DNA from: Caenorhabditis elegans
Lineage: Eukaryota > Nematoda > Chromadorea > Rhabditida > Rhabditidae
NCBI RefSeq assembly: GCF_000002985.6
Contig: NC_003283.11
Coordinates: forward strand, 19,407,501-19,471,500
DNA length: 64,000 nt
Reading direction: 5' to 3'
Shown: piece by piece, positions 12,484-23,345 of the stretch
Position numbering within the stretch: position 1 is the first letter of the stretch
How the letters are laid out: each line of letters opens with the position of its first letter
The notes under the pieces: generated by a model
The model's database searches: none
What the model was told of the DNA's origin: nothing
What the model saw: the letters and a program-made list of their open reading frames with translations, nothing else
Position numbers and translations under genes: made by a program

Positions 12484-12826
12484 TTACAATGCACAAACAC
12501 GTTCGTAAAAAAACAAGTACAATTTAAAAACGGGTAGCATCCTTCTTTCCATGTGTGCCATGCATTGAGACCATCTCATATATTCGTTTCGGATTATTTT
12601 GACTATCACAGTTTCGTTCACTGAAAAAGACATTAGTGTACAAAAAAGTATGTAAAGCTTACCGTTAGATTGCATTTTCAGTTTTATTGGCAAGCATTAA
12701 AATTAGTGCACTTCGAATCAATAATATGCTTCCGTGATTAATTCGATCGATTTTTTCAGTTGTTCAATAGTTTCTTTCATGTTATTTATTGAAATAAAAA
12801 AATTATCCTGATCACACTAGTAGTAT
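12484..12826 (-). pseudogene. Truncated 3' end of an SH-type gene
   Basis: The minus strand encodes NFFISINNMKETIEQLKKSI, matching the end of the SH-f helical exon (NFFISIRNMEEIVEQLKKSI), followed by a donor and a short last exon that again resembles the sequence at 53196-53270. The homology stops at about 12826, and the upstream two thirds of the gene are missing. The break coincides with the inverted repeat that opens the virus-like segment. Confidence 0.7.
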
Positions 12827-12875
12827 GTTAGGGAGAAAATCACACACATCTCACACCACAAGAGCTAACATACTA
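12821..12875. repeat. 11-bp inverted repeat at the junction with the virus-like segment
   Basis: TAGTATGTTAG at 12821-12831 is matched by its complement CTAACATACTA at 12865-12875, with a 33-nt loop. It marks the exact place where similarity to the SH-f locus ends. Confidence 0.6.
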
Positions 12876-12896
12876 CCCTGAGTTGGTCGAATACGT

Positions 12897-13115
12897 AGAA
12901 GCAGTTCTCCGAGGTCCCTGAAAAATCTGTTCTTCGAGGTCCCTAAAAAATCTGTTCTCAGAGGTCCCTGAAAAATCTGTTTTATGAGGTCCCTGAAAAA
13001 TCTGTTCTGTGAGGTCCCTTTAAAAATCTGTTCTCCGAGCTATCTGGAAAAATCTGTGCTCCGTGAACCCTGAAAATTTTGTGCTCTGTGGTCCTTGAGA
13101 ATATTTACTCTGTGA
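12897..13115. repeat. Tandem repeat, unit about 28-30 bp, about eight copies
   Basis: The core GAGGTCCCTGAAAAATCTGT recurs every 28-30 bp, with a variable spacer before it (TTCTCC, TTCTTC, TTCTCA, TTTTAT, TTCTGT). The copies decay towards the right, ending in GTGGTCCTTGAGAAT. No open frame runs through it. Confidence 0.85.
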
Positions 13116-13751
13116 TCTCATTCCCCGTTTTTTTTTAAAGGTTTTTTTTTTTTCAATTTCCAATTATTATCATTATTTCATTTTTTGTATTCCAAATTTT
13201 GCTTCTCATGTTTATTGACCAAGGGCAGCTACAAAGATTATTTAGTTGAAGACTGCCGGAGAGTACCTCTAACTCGTAGATACATCTGAAATAAAAAAAT
13301 ATTTTTGAGAGCTATCAAAAGAGGTCACCTCTCACTATGGTCACGCAAAACGAAATGGACCAGGATGAGAAGAAAACGACCTAGAAAAAATAGTAAGAGA
13401 GTGTAAAAAATATAAGAGAAAATGTTCAATAGAAGTACATGAAGACGTTAGAGAAAGAAATACATATTTTCATAGATAACTCATAAAGAGAGAGAGAGAG
13501 AGAGCCCCTGAAAATTACAAACTTTTGAAATGAGTGAATGTGCTTAAATATACTGTATACTCAGAGAGAACCCCAAAGAAAACTGCTTTTGTTTTCTATT
13601 TTGAAATAAACGAATACTTTCAAATAGGTATGTTCATTTTGAGACAACTCATGAAGAAAGCACAGAGAAACTTGCAAACTTTCGACATAAACTAATGCGC
13701 TTAAATAGGCTGTATGTACGAACCCCTCCGATCGAAGATACCACAGAGTGA
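13116..13751. other. Low-complexity leader of the polymerase segment
   Basis: AT-rich, with homopolymer T and A runs and a short (GA)n tract at about 13491-13504. Two similar blocks (CTCATGAAGAAAGCACAGAG and a relative around 13480) suggest an old local duplication. No gene seen. Confidence 0.4.
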
Positions 13752-13861
13752 TGAGTCATCACTTTGGAATGTGACCTTGAAAATCTTCAAATGACCTTGA
13801 AAAACTATTTTGATGACGTCATTTGACCTTGAAAAAACTATTTCGCAATAAGATGACGTCA
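13752..13861 (+). promoter_or_regulatory. Cluster of bZIP-type and nuclear-receptor-type sites before the polymerase gene
   Basis: Within 110 bp there are TGAGTCA (13752-13758, AP-1 type), TGACCTTGA at 13772, 13792 and 13824 (complement TCAAGGTCA, the extended half-site of FTZ-F1/SF-1-type receptors), and the palindrome TGACGTCA (CRE type) at 13814 and 13854. The cluster ends 110 bp before the ATG at 13971. The sites are seen directly; binding is inference. Confidence 0.55.
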
Positions 13862-13970
13862 CTTTATTATATTCTGAAGACTATTTAAGGAAGGGGTTTC
13901 ATGATGCCTTAATTACCCTCATTTTTCGTATTTTTTTCAAACGAATTAGTGAGTGGCGCTTTTCTGAGAT

Positions 13971-16900
13971 ATGGAAAGCCTCAACCTAGCTTACCAAGAA
14001 CAAGATGAGCAACATACGATTACAAATTATGCCGTGGGTGGGGTATGCTATCGGGTAGACGGCCCTGGTGTAGCCAATTCAATTGGAGACACATTCATAA
14101 ACGTTGTAATTAACCGAAAACAAAATCTAACTGAAAGTAACATTCTTCGAAGAAGGGGTATCAAACGTCCAAGAGAGGGAAGGATGATGGATGGTGTGGA
14201 AGTCGTAGCCAAAAAACGTAAACTATCACCACCCGAGGATGGGGAATATTATTCGAAGTGTGAAGAAAAACTTTGGCACAGAAGAATACTCCCTGCTCGT
14301 TTCATAGCAGGGCAACGAAGACAATGTAAAGTTCTTGAATTTTGATAATTTAACTAGAAAAATTAATAAGCATTTATTTCAGATGGTGGTGGAAAAGGAA
14401 GACGTCAAAAAAAATTGTCAAGAGAAGATGATGATACCAATTCTGATTCCGAAAACAACTATAAGCCAATAATGGAATTTCCCAATGATGAAGATATGAA
14501 ATTTTTTAAAGATAATGTTTTATTGTCTTCAGAAGACCCAAAATTGAAAAGGGAGAATAGCGCTTTGTTGAAATTGCAGGACACACGAACTAAATTCACA
14601 GGGCTAGACAAAATCAAAGATGAAGCCATACATCAACATCTTTCGAGACTAATTGACATTTTCATTAGATCGATGATACAAAAAGCAAACGGCAGTTTGA
14701 AGGAAACACAGTATTGGCTTACGTAAGGGTCATCTCATATTCTAAAATTAAAATAATTTTTTCTTTACAGACTGAATCATCCGGGATGTATCAATAATGA
14801 GGCATTTCACGTAATCCACAAAACATACGCAGATGTTCAAGGGAGTACGGTCATGAACGCGTTAGCAAAGTTAATGCAATCGAATAAAGATGTACAGATG
14901 GATGAAAGTTTTTCGGTTACAATGTACATCTTCAAAGAGAAAAAGCATTCATTACGGGGTAAAGGAATTTTACCGAGGAGAGGTGTGAGGAATAGAGAGA
15001 ACATTCGAAACGTTCTCATGGTACAGTTTTCACACTAAAGTATTTCAAAAAAGATAAAATTTACAGGAAAAAATGTTTGGTCCAAAACAAAATAGAGTTA
15101 TTGGTGACTCACATTGTTTACCAAAAGCTCTGGCGTTGGGAAAAATGGAAAGTGACATGAAAGCTTTACCAAAAGGAGCCGAAAAAGAAGAACTTAGTTT
15201 GAGGCTATACAACCTCACAAGAAATCAAGTAACTTTAACCAATGACAGATACATATTTTTAAAACTATTTTTACAGGTATCATTATCCACTCGCGCTCAA
15301 AACCAATTAATAGAGGCAAAGAAACTGCTACTGGATGCTAACTTAGACCCTGACGTGAAAGAACATGATCGCCTAGATCTGGCTGCGCTAGCTTCTTATC
15401 TCTCCGACTACCAGATAAAGGTATGGACAATAGATGGTCTGTATCTTGTACCGATAGAAGTAGAAAGGTTCAATCCTGAAGGAAGAAAATTCATTGGACT
15501 GTTTTACTACAAGAATCACTTTGAATACGTCAATCATACCAAAGGACCAGACCCGTGCAGGTATTCATTTTTTCAAATAACTTTCTCTTACTTCTTCTTT
15601 ATAGGTTCTGCTACAAATGTGCTACTTTTGCAAACGACAACCACTATTTGTATTGCAAAGCGAAATGCATGAACTGTGGAACAAACACATGTGAACCTGG
15701 AAATGATAAGATCGTTTGTGGCGAATGTAACGTCTACTTCAAGAGTCAAGACTGTTATGAAAAACACCTCAAACCAGTATCTGGAAAAGCAAAACCACAT
15801 TGTCAAAAATACTCCAAGTAAAATAAAAAACATAATAATCATTCCAAATTTAATTTTTTTTCAGATATACCAAATGTGGGGCCATAGATAGGCGAGCTTC
15901 AAATGGACAACTCAAACATGTATGTGGGGGCTCGTATTGCAAAATCTGTAAAGAGAAATTGGAGAAAAACCACGTTTGTGAGCATCCACTCCCGACCGAA
16001 AAGGACAAAAAGAAGAAACGAGAAAAGCAGAAAACATACAAAGTTATTGTATATGATATGGAGTGTATTGTTGCAAACTCTGGAGAATACACAGGTAAGT
16101 TTTAATAATATTTTCCTATTTAAAATTAAGGTTCAGAACACGTAGAAAGAGGGCCAAAGCATAAACCAAATCTTATCTGCACACAAATGTTTTGTAATGA
16201 GTGCATGGGAGGTGGTCAATGCGAAACATGTCAGGAAGCTAGTTGCTACAGCTATAAAGATGTTCCTGAAGACGAATTACTGGATGACAGTGATGATGAG
16301 TATGATGAAGAAACTGAGCACGAAGACGATGACATAGACATGGAACACTTATTCACAGTCCAAAAGAGGAACACACCTCTAGCGCGATTTGCAAAATTCC
16401 TGCTCGAAGACCCTAGAGCCAATAACGCTTACATTGTTGCTCATAATGGGGGTAGTTATGATCATGTGATGCTACTGGCCGAACTCGACCGACAAGCAGG
16501 TATTAACAGTCAGGATCCTAAAATGCTGGTTAATGGCATGAAAATCATCAGCGCAGACTTTAAATGTGGAAAACGCAAACTGTATTTCCGAGATTCTCTT
16601 CAGTACCTCCAAATGGGATTAGCAAAAATGCCTGGGGCATTTGGTCTCACTGGTGAAGCCAAAGGCTTTTTTCCTCACCTCTATAATCATCCACAAAACT
16701 ATGATAAGATCCTACCAACCTTACCACCACGTGAATATTATGCACCAAAATTCATGAACTCAGATACAGTATTAGAGTTCGAAAAGTGGTATACTGAAAA
16801 TTATAACAATGGTTTTAAACTTCATGATGAGCTGTTAAAGTATTGCCGTTCAGACGTTAGGATTCTTGTTCTCACTTTGGTCAGGTTCATTAAGGTTGTT

Positions 16901-19213
16901 TTTTAAACGTTCATTTTAAATAGATTCATTAAATAATTACAGATGTGTCAAAACACCTTTAACGATTGGAACCCCCTTGTCAATTCTAGAACTCTAGCAT
17001 CCTATGTGATGTTTGTTCTCAAGAACGAGTATATGAAACCGGGGGATGTGGGTTTTATTCCTGAAAACGGGTACGGAACCGGCAGTAACTCAAGGATTGG
17101 GCTAAAATATCTTCAATGGATTGAGAAGAAAAACCCGAGTCTCCATCTCAAGTATCAACTTAGAGGTGGGGAACATAAAATAGAAGCAAACGGGAGAACA
17201 TACTTCGCGGATGGGTTCAACGAAAAAACAAATGAGGTGTTTGAGGTATTTTTTTTTTGCTAGCTAGTCTGTCTATTTGAAAACTTAATTACAGGTATAT
17301 GGCTGTTTTCATCACGGATGTCCAAGATGTTTCCCTGAAAGCGATCAAAAGCATCCCCTCAGGAAGGATGTTACATTTCTCGACCTTTATGAAGACACTT
17401 TACGTAGAGAACATGATTTGAAAAATGCGGGATACAAGGTGCGATCAAAATGGGTTTGTGAAATTGACGATGAGATGACACGTGACCCTGAGATGAAAAA
17501 ATTCATAGACCTTGTGAGCTATTAAAAACTAACATTCTATTAATTTATTAATTACAGAACCAACACGACAAAGGAATTCACCCTAGAGACGGATTATTTG
17601 GAGGACGTACACAAGTTTTCAGATCTTTGGTAACAGCCACACAGATGTTTTCACTACAATACTACGACTTTGTGAGTATGTACCCATATCTTAACGCAGG
17701 TGGTACTCCGTATCCCACAGGAAACCCGACGATAATAACAGACAATCTACCACATGCAGGGGAGGAATTAAGATATCGAGGTATATTTGAAATGATTAAC
17801 ACGAGAAGTACACATTCTAGTTTTTTTTCAGGTCTTGTCAAATGTGATGTTCTTCCACCCAAGTCAGCTCGAATTGGAATTCTACCTCAGAGAATCCATA
17901 AAAAATTGATGTTTCCTGTTTGTAGGAGTTGTGCTGTGAATCAAAACATCAAAGGAGCGTGTACGCACAGGAAAATCTCCGAACGTTATATTTCAGGTAC
18001 ATGGACCACTGACGAAGTTAAAAAAGCCGTATCTAAGGGCTATCGAGTACTAAAATACCATGCAATCATGCACTGGGATGATGACAAGTGGGTGAAAGGA
18101 GGATTTCTGGCGGATTATATCAAACCACTACTGGCTATCAAACATCAGAGCAGTGGGTGGCCAAAAGATGATATGACCCAAGATGAGAAACAAGAACACA
18201 TTGACAACATTTTCAAGAAGGATGGTGTGAAACTAGACATCAATATGGTCAAACCGAACAAAGCATTGAGAAGTCTAGCTAAGATCTTTCTTAATTCGGC
18301 ATGGGGTGAGTTAGGTTTTATAGAAGTTTTAAATAATGTTCTTTAATTTCAGGAAAATTCGCCCAAAACCCCATGAAAACCGAGACACGGCTAATCTACA
18401 AAAAGGATGGGTTAGCCTTTACAAAGTTTTTCAATGATGTGAAGTATGAGCCAACAGCCATTATCCCATTCGGCAGTAACAAATATTTCATTTCAAGAAA
18501 ACCACGGAGGGATTTTCTAGGAGGAGTTCCATTCACCAATCTTGCTATTGCAGCGATCACCACATCAGCAGGTCGTCTACTGCTTTTGGAGGCAATGGAG
18601 AAAGTAGGAATTGAGAACCTTATCTATTGCGGTAAGATATACGCTAAAAATAAATATTTTTAAAAAATTATGACTTCTTTTCAGATACTGACTCGCTAAT
18701 CTTCAAACAAATCCAAGGGATGGATCCACTGGGAGACATGAAAGGCACACAGCTAGGAGCTCTAACCAACGAGATCCCAGAAGGAAAGAAGCTAGTAGAG
18801 GTAGTGTGTATGACACCAAAGGTGTATTCACTAAAGATGGAAGATGTTAATGGTGAATTGGACTACACAGTAAAGGCGAAGGGTATGACCTTGAACTACG
18901 GAAACGCCCAAATTATTAACCATACAAGTATGGCTGAAAGAGTTAGTTACGGTAGAGTTAAACCACATGATAAAATAAAATCTTACAGATGCATGACTTC
19001 AACACAAAGGGAACATCAGAACCACTTCAAGGTGAAATGTTCACATTCAAACGGGGAGACAATATGCTAGACGGGCTCTACACATACACAACCAAGAAAA
19101 ATCTGAACCCACGTATGGATAAGGGTCACTACAACACGGAGGGTGTGGTCACACCATTTGGGTGGCAGCCGGAGGATAGCGATGAGTTGGAGGACGACTA
19201 TCCGTTCTATTAG
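13971..19213 (+). CDS. Maverick/Polinton-like family B DNA polymerase
   Basis: Fourteen exons by manual splicing: 13971-14325, 14383-14722, 14771-15020, 15067-15228, 15277-15560, 15605-15817, 15865-16094, 16131-16894, 16943-17245, 17295-17513, 17558-18305, 18353-18631, 18685-18941, 18989-19213. The total is 4629 nt, exactly 1543 codons with the stop. A charged N-terminus is followed by a region with DSHCLPKALALGK and FIGLFYY, then a Cys/His-rich zinc-ribbon region (15605-16000). The proofreading domain has Exo I VYDMEC, Exo II AHNGGSYDHV and Exo III YCRSD. The polymerase domain has motif A YYDFVSMYP, motif B KIFLNSAWG and motif C DTDS (across the intron at 18632). All catalytic aspartates expected for a DNA_pol_B_2-type enzyme are present. 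No integrase, packaging ATPase, protease or capsid gene is nearby, so this is a solitary polymerase rather than a full element. Confidence 0.88.
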
Positions 19214-19289
19214 GCATGAAATTGAGGGAATTTAAATTATTTTTTAAACCTAATCAATAAAATATTACAATGATGAGAATAGTTATATT

Positions 19290-20655
19290 TCCAGCTACAC
19301 ACACACAAACACACATATGTACACATACACACATACACACACACATGTGAAACATTAGGAAAACATTTCAAAGACATTTCAAAACATTTCAAAACGTTTG
19401 AAACATTGTTGAAACATTGTTATAACATTCTAAATCATTTCAAAACAACTCAAAATACCACTGTTTTTCCAATGAGAATTTGTGTATCCCTTCTAAATAA
19501 TACAGAAAAGGTGGTTTTTAGCTGTTTTTTTTTACTGTTTTTTAAGCACTTATACAGGTATATACACACACGTACATATGCCTGGGCACGTATACATGTA
19601 CACAAGCACGCAAGCACACATGTGCATACGAATAGACACGTATAAAGGTACCCAAGCACACATGTACATATCCATAGGTACATATACAGGTACATATGTA
19701 CACATGTACATACACTTAACCTTGTATAAAACTTGTATACACACACACAAAAACAAAAAAAAAATTTGAAATATTTGCAAAAAACTTAAAATATTTTCAA
19801 AAAAAATTCGAAATACTATTATTTTTCACTATGAAAATTCCTTTTTTTCTCCTTTTTAATACAGAAGTGGGGTTTCAACTGTTTTTTAACTGTTTTTACA
19901 CACGTATACAGGCATATACACATACGTATACAGTCATATACACATACGTATACAGGCATATACATATACGTATACAGTCATATACACATACGTATACAGG
20001 CATATACACTTACGTATACAGGCATATACACATACGTACATACGCATGGACACGTGTGAATGTACACAAGTACGCAAGAACATACGCATAGACACGTATA
20101 AAGGTACCCAAGCACACATGTACATACCCATAGCTACGTATACAGATACATATGTACACATGTACATACACTTAACCTCGCATAAAATTTGTATACACAC
20201 ACAAAAACAGAAAAAAATTTAAAGTATTTTCAAAAAAATTTAAAATATTTTCAAAAAAATTTAAAATATTTTCAAAAAAATTTGAAATATTTTCAAAAAA
20301 TTTAAAATATTTTCAAAAAAAATTCAAAATACTACTATTTTTTACTATGAAAATTCGTTTTTCTCCTTTTTAATACAGAAGTGGGGGTTTTAACTGTTTT
20401 TACGCATATACACACATACACACACGCACATACGCAAAGGTATTGGCATACACACATGCACACAAACTTATGCCAATAGTAGTAGTCAACCCAACTTATG
20501 CCAATAGACACGTATGCATGTACAATCAACGCCTGTATAGAGACGTATGCACCCACGGGCACAAGCACAGACACATACTCAGGTACACATACACCTAAGG
20601 AAATGTAAACAGGCATGTGTAGAGATGCATGTACTGTGGATTCATGTAAATACAA
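19290..20655. repeat. Three large degenerate tandem units with (CA/TATACG)n microsatellites
   Basis: Three units begin at about 19455, 19825 and 20335. Each starts with a block like ACTATGAAAATTC..CTCCTTTTTAATACAGAAGTGG and continues into CAT/TATACA repeats; in the middle unit a 22-bp period containing CATACGTATACAGGCATATA runs from about 19905 to 20035. The second and third are joined by repeated AAATATTTTCAAAAAAATTT blocks. Long frames here on both strands are artefacts of the repeat. Confidence 0.8.
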
Positions 20656-21996
20656 ACAAATATATTTATCGAAATCTCAACTGAATGAAATTTCAAAACG
20701 TACGCAAAGGCAACACAACCACTCTACGAATTAGTGAGTGTGGGTTGTCTCTCATAAGGTGAGAAGAAAGGCGAAGACAAGTATGACAAGGATGTCACGC
20801 GTGTACAAATGGACAAATGGACGCACAGGCATATCTCAGCGTAGGCAAACACAAATAGTTAGGGTGGGAAGATTCTAGGGCTGGTGAACACATGTAATTA
20901 AAGATAGACATCTACTCCGATCATAAGTATTAAAATCGGGGATACTCACAAAGTAAAATAATCAAATGCTTATTGAAATGTACAAATGTATGCGAAATGT
21001 TTCTTTCACATATTAAAATTTCATGAAAATCTTCTCTTTTGTCACATAAAAACTAAACTATTCCTTGAAAAATTAAAGTTTCATTCAATTAAAATTAACG
21101 ATTCACTCAAAAACTCCTTGTTTCACTACCTAAAAACAAAAAATCAGCTACAAATATGTTAGTTTCATACAGGGTATTGAATTGTAAGACCCCACGCATG
21201 ATTCTATAGACGGTACCTCTCCAAACATTCACTTTTCAATTGAAAATTGCTTAATTTTCTTTAGAAATTTACAAATACAGCGGTAATAACAACTGAAATT
21301 CATAAAAAAAACGTATTTTCACAAGCTCATCCTACTAAAATGAAGCAATAGGGACGCCAAAAACAGCAAGAACGCATGTTGAAATTGTGTACAAGGACGT
21401 ATTGTGCATGCACACACATACACTCATACGCACACTCAACAGTTATGCCTATCATGTACGCAGACAGCTAGTTAGGTAACACAAACCGTAGATATCAACA
21501 TATAACATATAGACAGAAGGCTATTAGGTATGCTCGTTAAAGTATTTCATAAAGAAATTGAAATAAAATGACGAAAATATTTTTCAAAACAAAAACTTTC
21601 TGCGCAGTCGTAGACCCTACACACACACATTATAGATCTTTATCGGTCAATGCCGAAGCGCGATCTTGAAGGACACTAATAGAAAGAAGTTTAGAGGCCA
21701 CCCAGGCGGCAGACTCAAAGTCGGACATGTGGAAAACGAGACTTTCGAAGTTGGAAAGTATTCAATGTAAGAAGGTTTATAATTATTGTTATGCTAATCA
21801 TACAGGGATTTAATCTTATGGCGTTTTTCTATGCTACCTTTTTATTCAAGTTTATTTTCAAATTCATGATGAAGCAACACAAAAGATAAGAGTTTAAAAT
21901 ATTTATTCGTAAAAAAAAATAATAATAAGAGTACTGATACATGGAGAGTGGGTGAGAGTGGGGAAATGCGAGATAGTGAACGGTATAGAGAATAAT
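20656..21996. other. No gene recognised
   Basis: AT-rich with scattered CA-rich patches (about 21405-21435 and 21618-21632). I see no open frame with a domain, no inverted ends and no RNA gene. It separates the polymerase gene from the convergent minus-strand paralog. Confidence 0.4.
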
Positions 21997-22949
21997 TCAA
22001 GAGGACGATCCAACGAAGGTTTTACATCTTTCACAAAAGATCCCAACACATCTCCAACCTAATTTGTCACCACATTTCCTACATACGGGTTTGCAATAAA
22101 TCTTATGACCGAGTACCACGCCATATGTGGAACATGCGTAACAGAACCTGTAATAAACTAGAATTATCTATACCTACACCAACTTTAATCTTTACCTATA
22201 ACCAGGGTATCCACGTCTCCAATCTACAGACTCATATTGATCTTCGTAATAGAAAAGTCCTATAAACTGTTTCCCATGGGGATTCAATTTTATCTTGATT
22301 GCGAAATCTACGTATCGACCATCTCCATCTATAGTCCAAACAACAATCTGGTAGTTAGCTAAATGATCAGCTATTTTGACAAGGTCCTCCACTTCATATT
22401 CTGTTTTAAGTTCATCTAGCCCTGCGTCTCTCAAAAGATTCTGCGCTAGCATCATTTGCCAATTGAGCCGATCTTCAAGTCTCTGAAACAAAAATAAATT
22501 AGGTCATTAGTGTGTTCAAAGATTATACCGAATGCAGTAAACGGTCTATCTTTTTCTTCAATTCACTTTTCTCAACCAAACACGTCGAAAACTTGATATC
22601 ACTTTCCAGCTTCCCGAGGACCAAGGCTTTAGGCAAACAATGACTAAAGCCAACGACTTTATTTCGGGACACGCCAAAGTTAGGCTTCTGTAAATTAAGT
22701 ATTAAATAAAAGAAATTCAAATATATACAAAGTTATCAGTTATAGTTGTGTACCTACCGCTATCCATTCACGTTTGCCTGGGGCTACCCCACCGTTTTCA
22801 TTCAATACTTTGATATATTCTATATCAGGAGCAGCTTTAACTTGTAGTCCACGAACAAACCCCCATTCCCTCACAAGATCGGTACAGGATTTACTAGGCT
22901 TAACATTCAGTCTATGCACAGGCCAAGAAGCATAATACTCCTCAGGCAC
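21997..22949 (-). CDS. Truncated paralog of the polymerase N-terminal and zinc-ribbon region
   Basis: Four exons: 22758-22949 or beyond (start not certain), 22529-22687, 22196-22482 and 21997-22147, with GT-AG borders. Exon 2 has NKVVGFSHCLPKALVLGKLE, matching NRVIGDSHCLPKALALGKME of the polymerase; exon 3 has YQIVVWTIDGDGRY and FIGLFYYEDQYE; exon 4 is a Cys-rich ribbon (CYACS, CRKCG, CERC) that ends in its own stop. The exonuclease and polymerase domains are absent. It could be a pseudogene cut short or a free-standing accessory protein. The frame is intact through all four exons, which argues against long decay. It runs convergent to the polymerase gene. Confidence 0.6.
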
Positions 22950-22969
22950 ATCTCACGTGATACAGGGCG

Positions 22970-23345
22970 GGTAGGGCGACAAGGTCGCGCCACCACACTT
23001 CGTCTAGATTTTTGATACCGTCAAAAAGTGTAAATATATCGAAAATTTCAGGAAAATCCTTGTAGAAGTCAGTTTGAATAGTTCCAAAGCCAGGAAACGT
23101 TGAATTGGCGGGGTACATGGTGCAGCTGAAAATAGGCTTAGGTTTAGGCCTAGACCTAGGCTTAAGCTCAGGTTCAGACTTAGGAGTCGGCTTAGGCGTA
23201 GGCGTAGGCTTAGGCGTAGGCGTAGGCTTGGGCTCAGGCTTAAGCTTGAGCTGAGGCCAGGGCTGTGCGGCTGTCGGCTGTCGGCGTCAGCCGCACCAGC
23301 CTCACGCTTAGGCATAAGCTAAGGCTTAGGTTTAGGATTTTTAAG
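22970..23345. repeat. Degenerate TTAGGC (nematode telomere-type) repeats
   Basis: From about 23126 to 23345 the sequence is built of CTTAGG, GTAGGC and close variants in a six-base rhythm (for example GGCTTAGGCGTAGGCGTAGG near 23192), with a GC-rich island at 23250-23310. TTAGGC is the known Caenorhabditis telomere repeat. The stretch just before it (22970-23010) is a short GC-rich imperfect palindrome. Confidence 0.65.

Noticed and set aside
12897-13115. Regularly spaced 28-30 bp repeats that might suggest a CRISPR array
   Set aside because: The repeats are tandem with only a few variable bases between them, they decay progressively, and the genome is eukaryotic.
19450-20655. Several open frames of 60-106 codons, some Cys/Tyr-rich, on both strands
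   Set aside because: They lie wholly within CA/TATACG microsatellite units; the peptides simply repeat the period and have no splice or start context.
23004-23315. Minus-strand frame rich in LSLSLGLGLNLSL
   Set aside because: It is the translation of the degenerate TTAGGC repeat.
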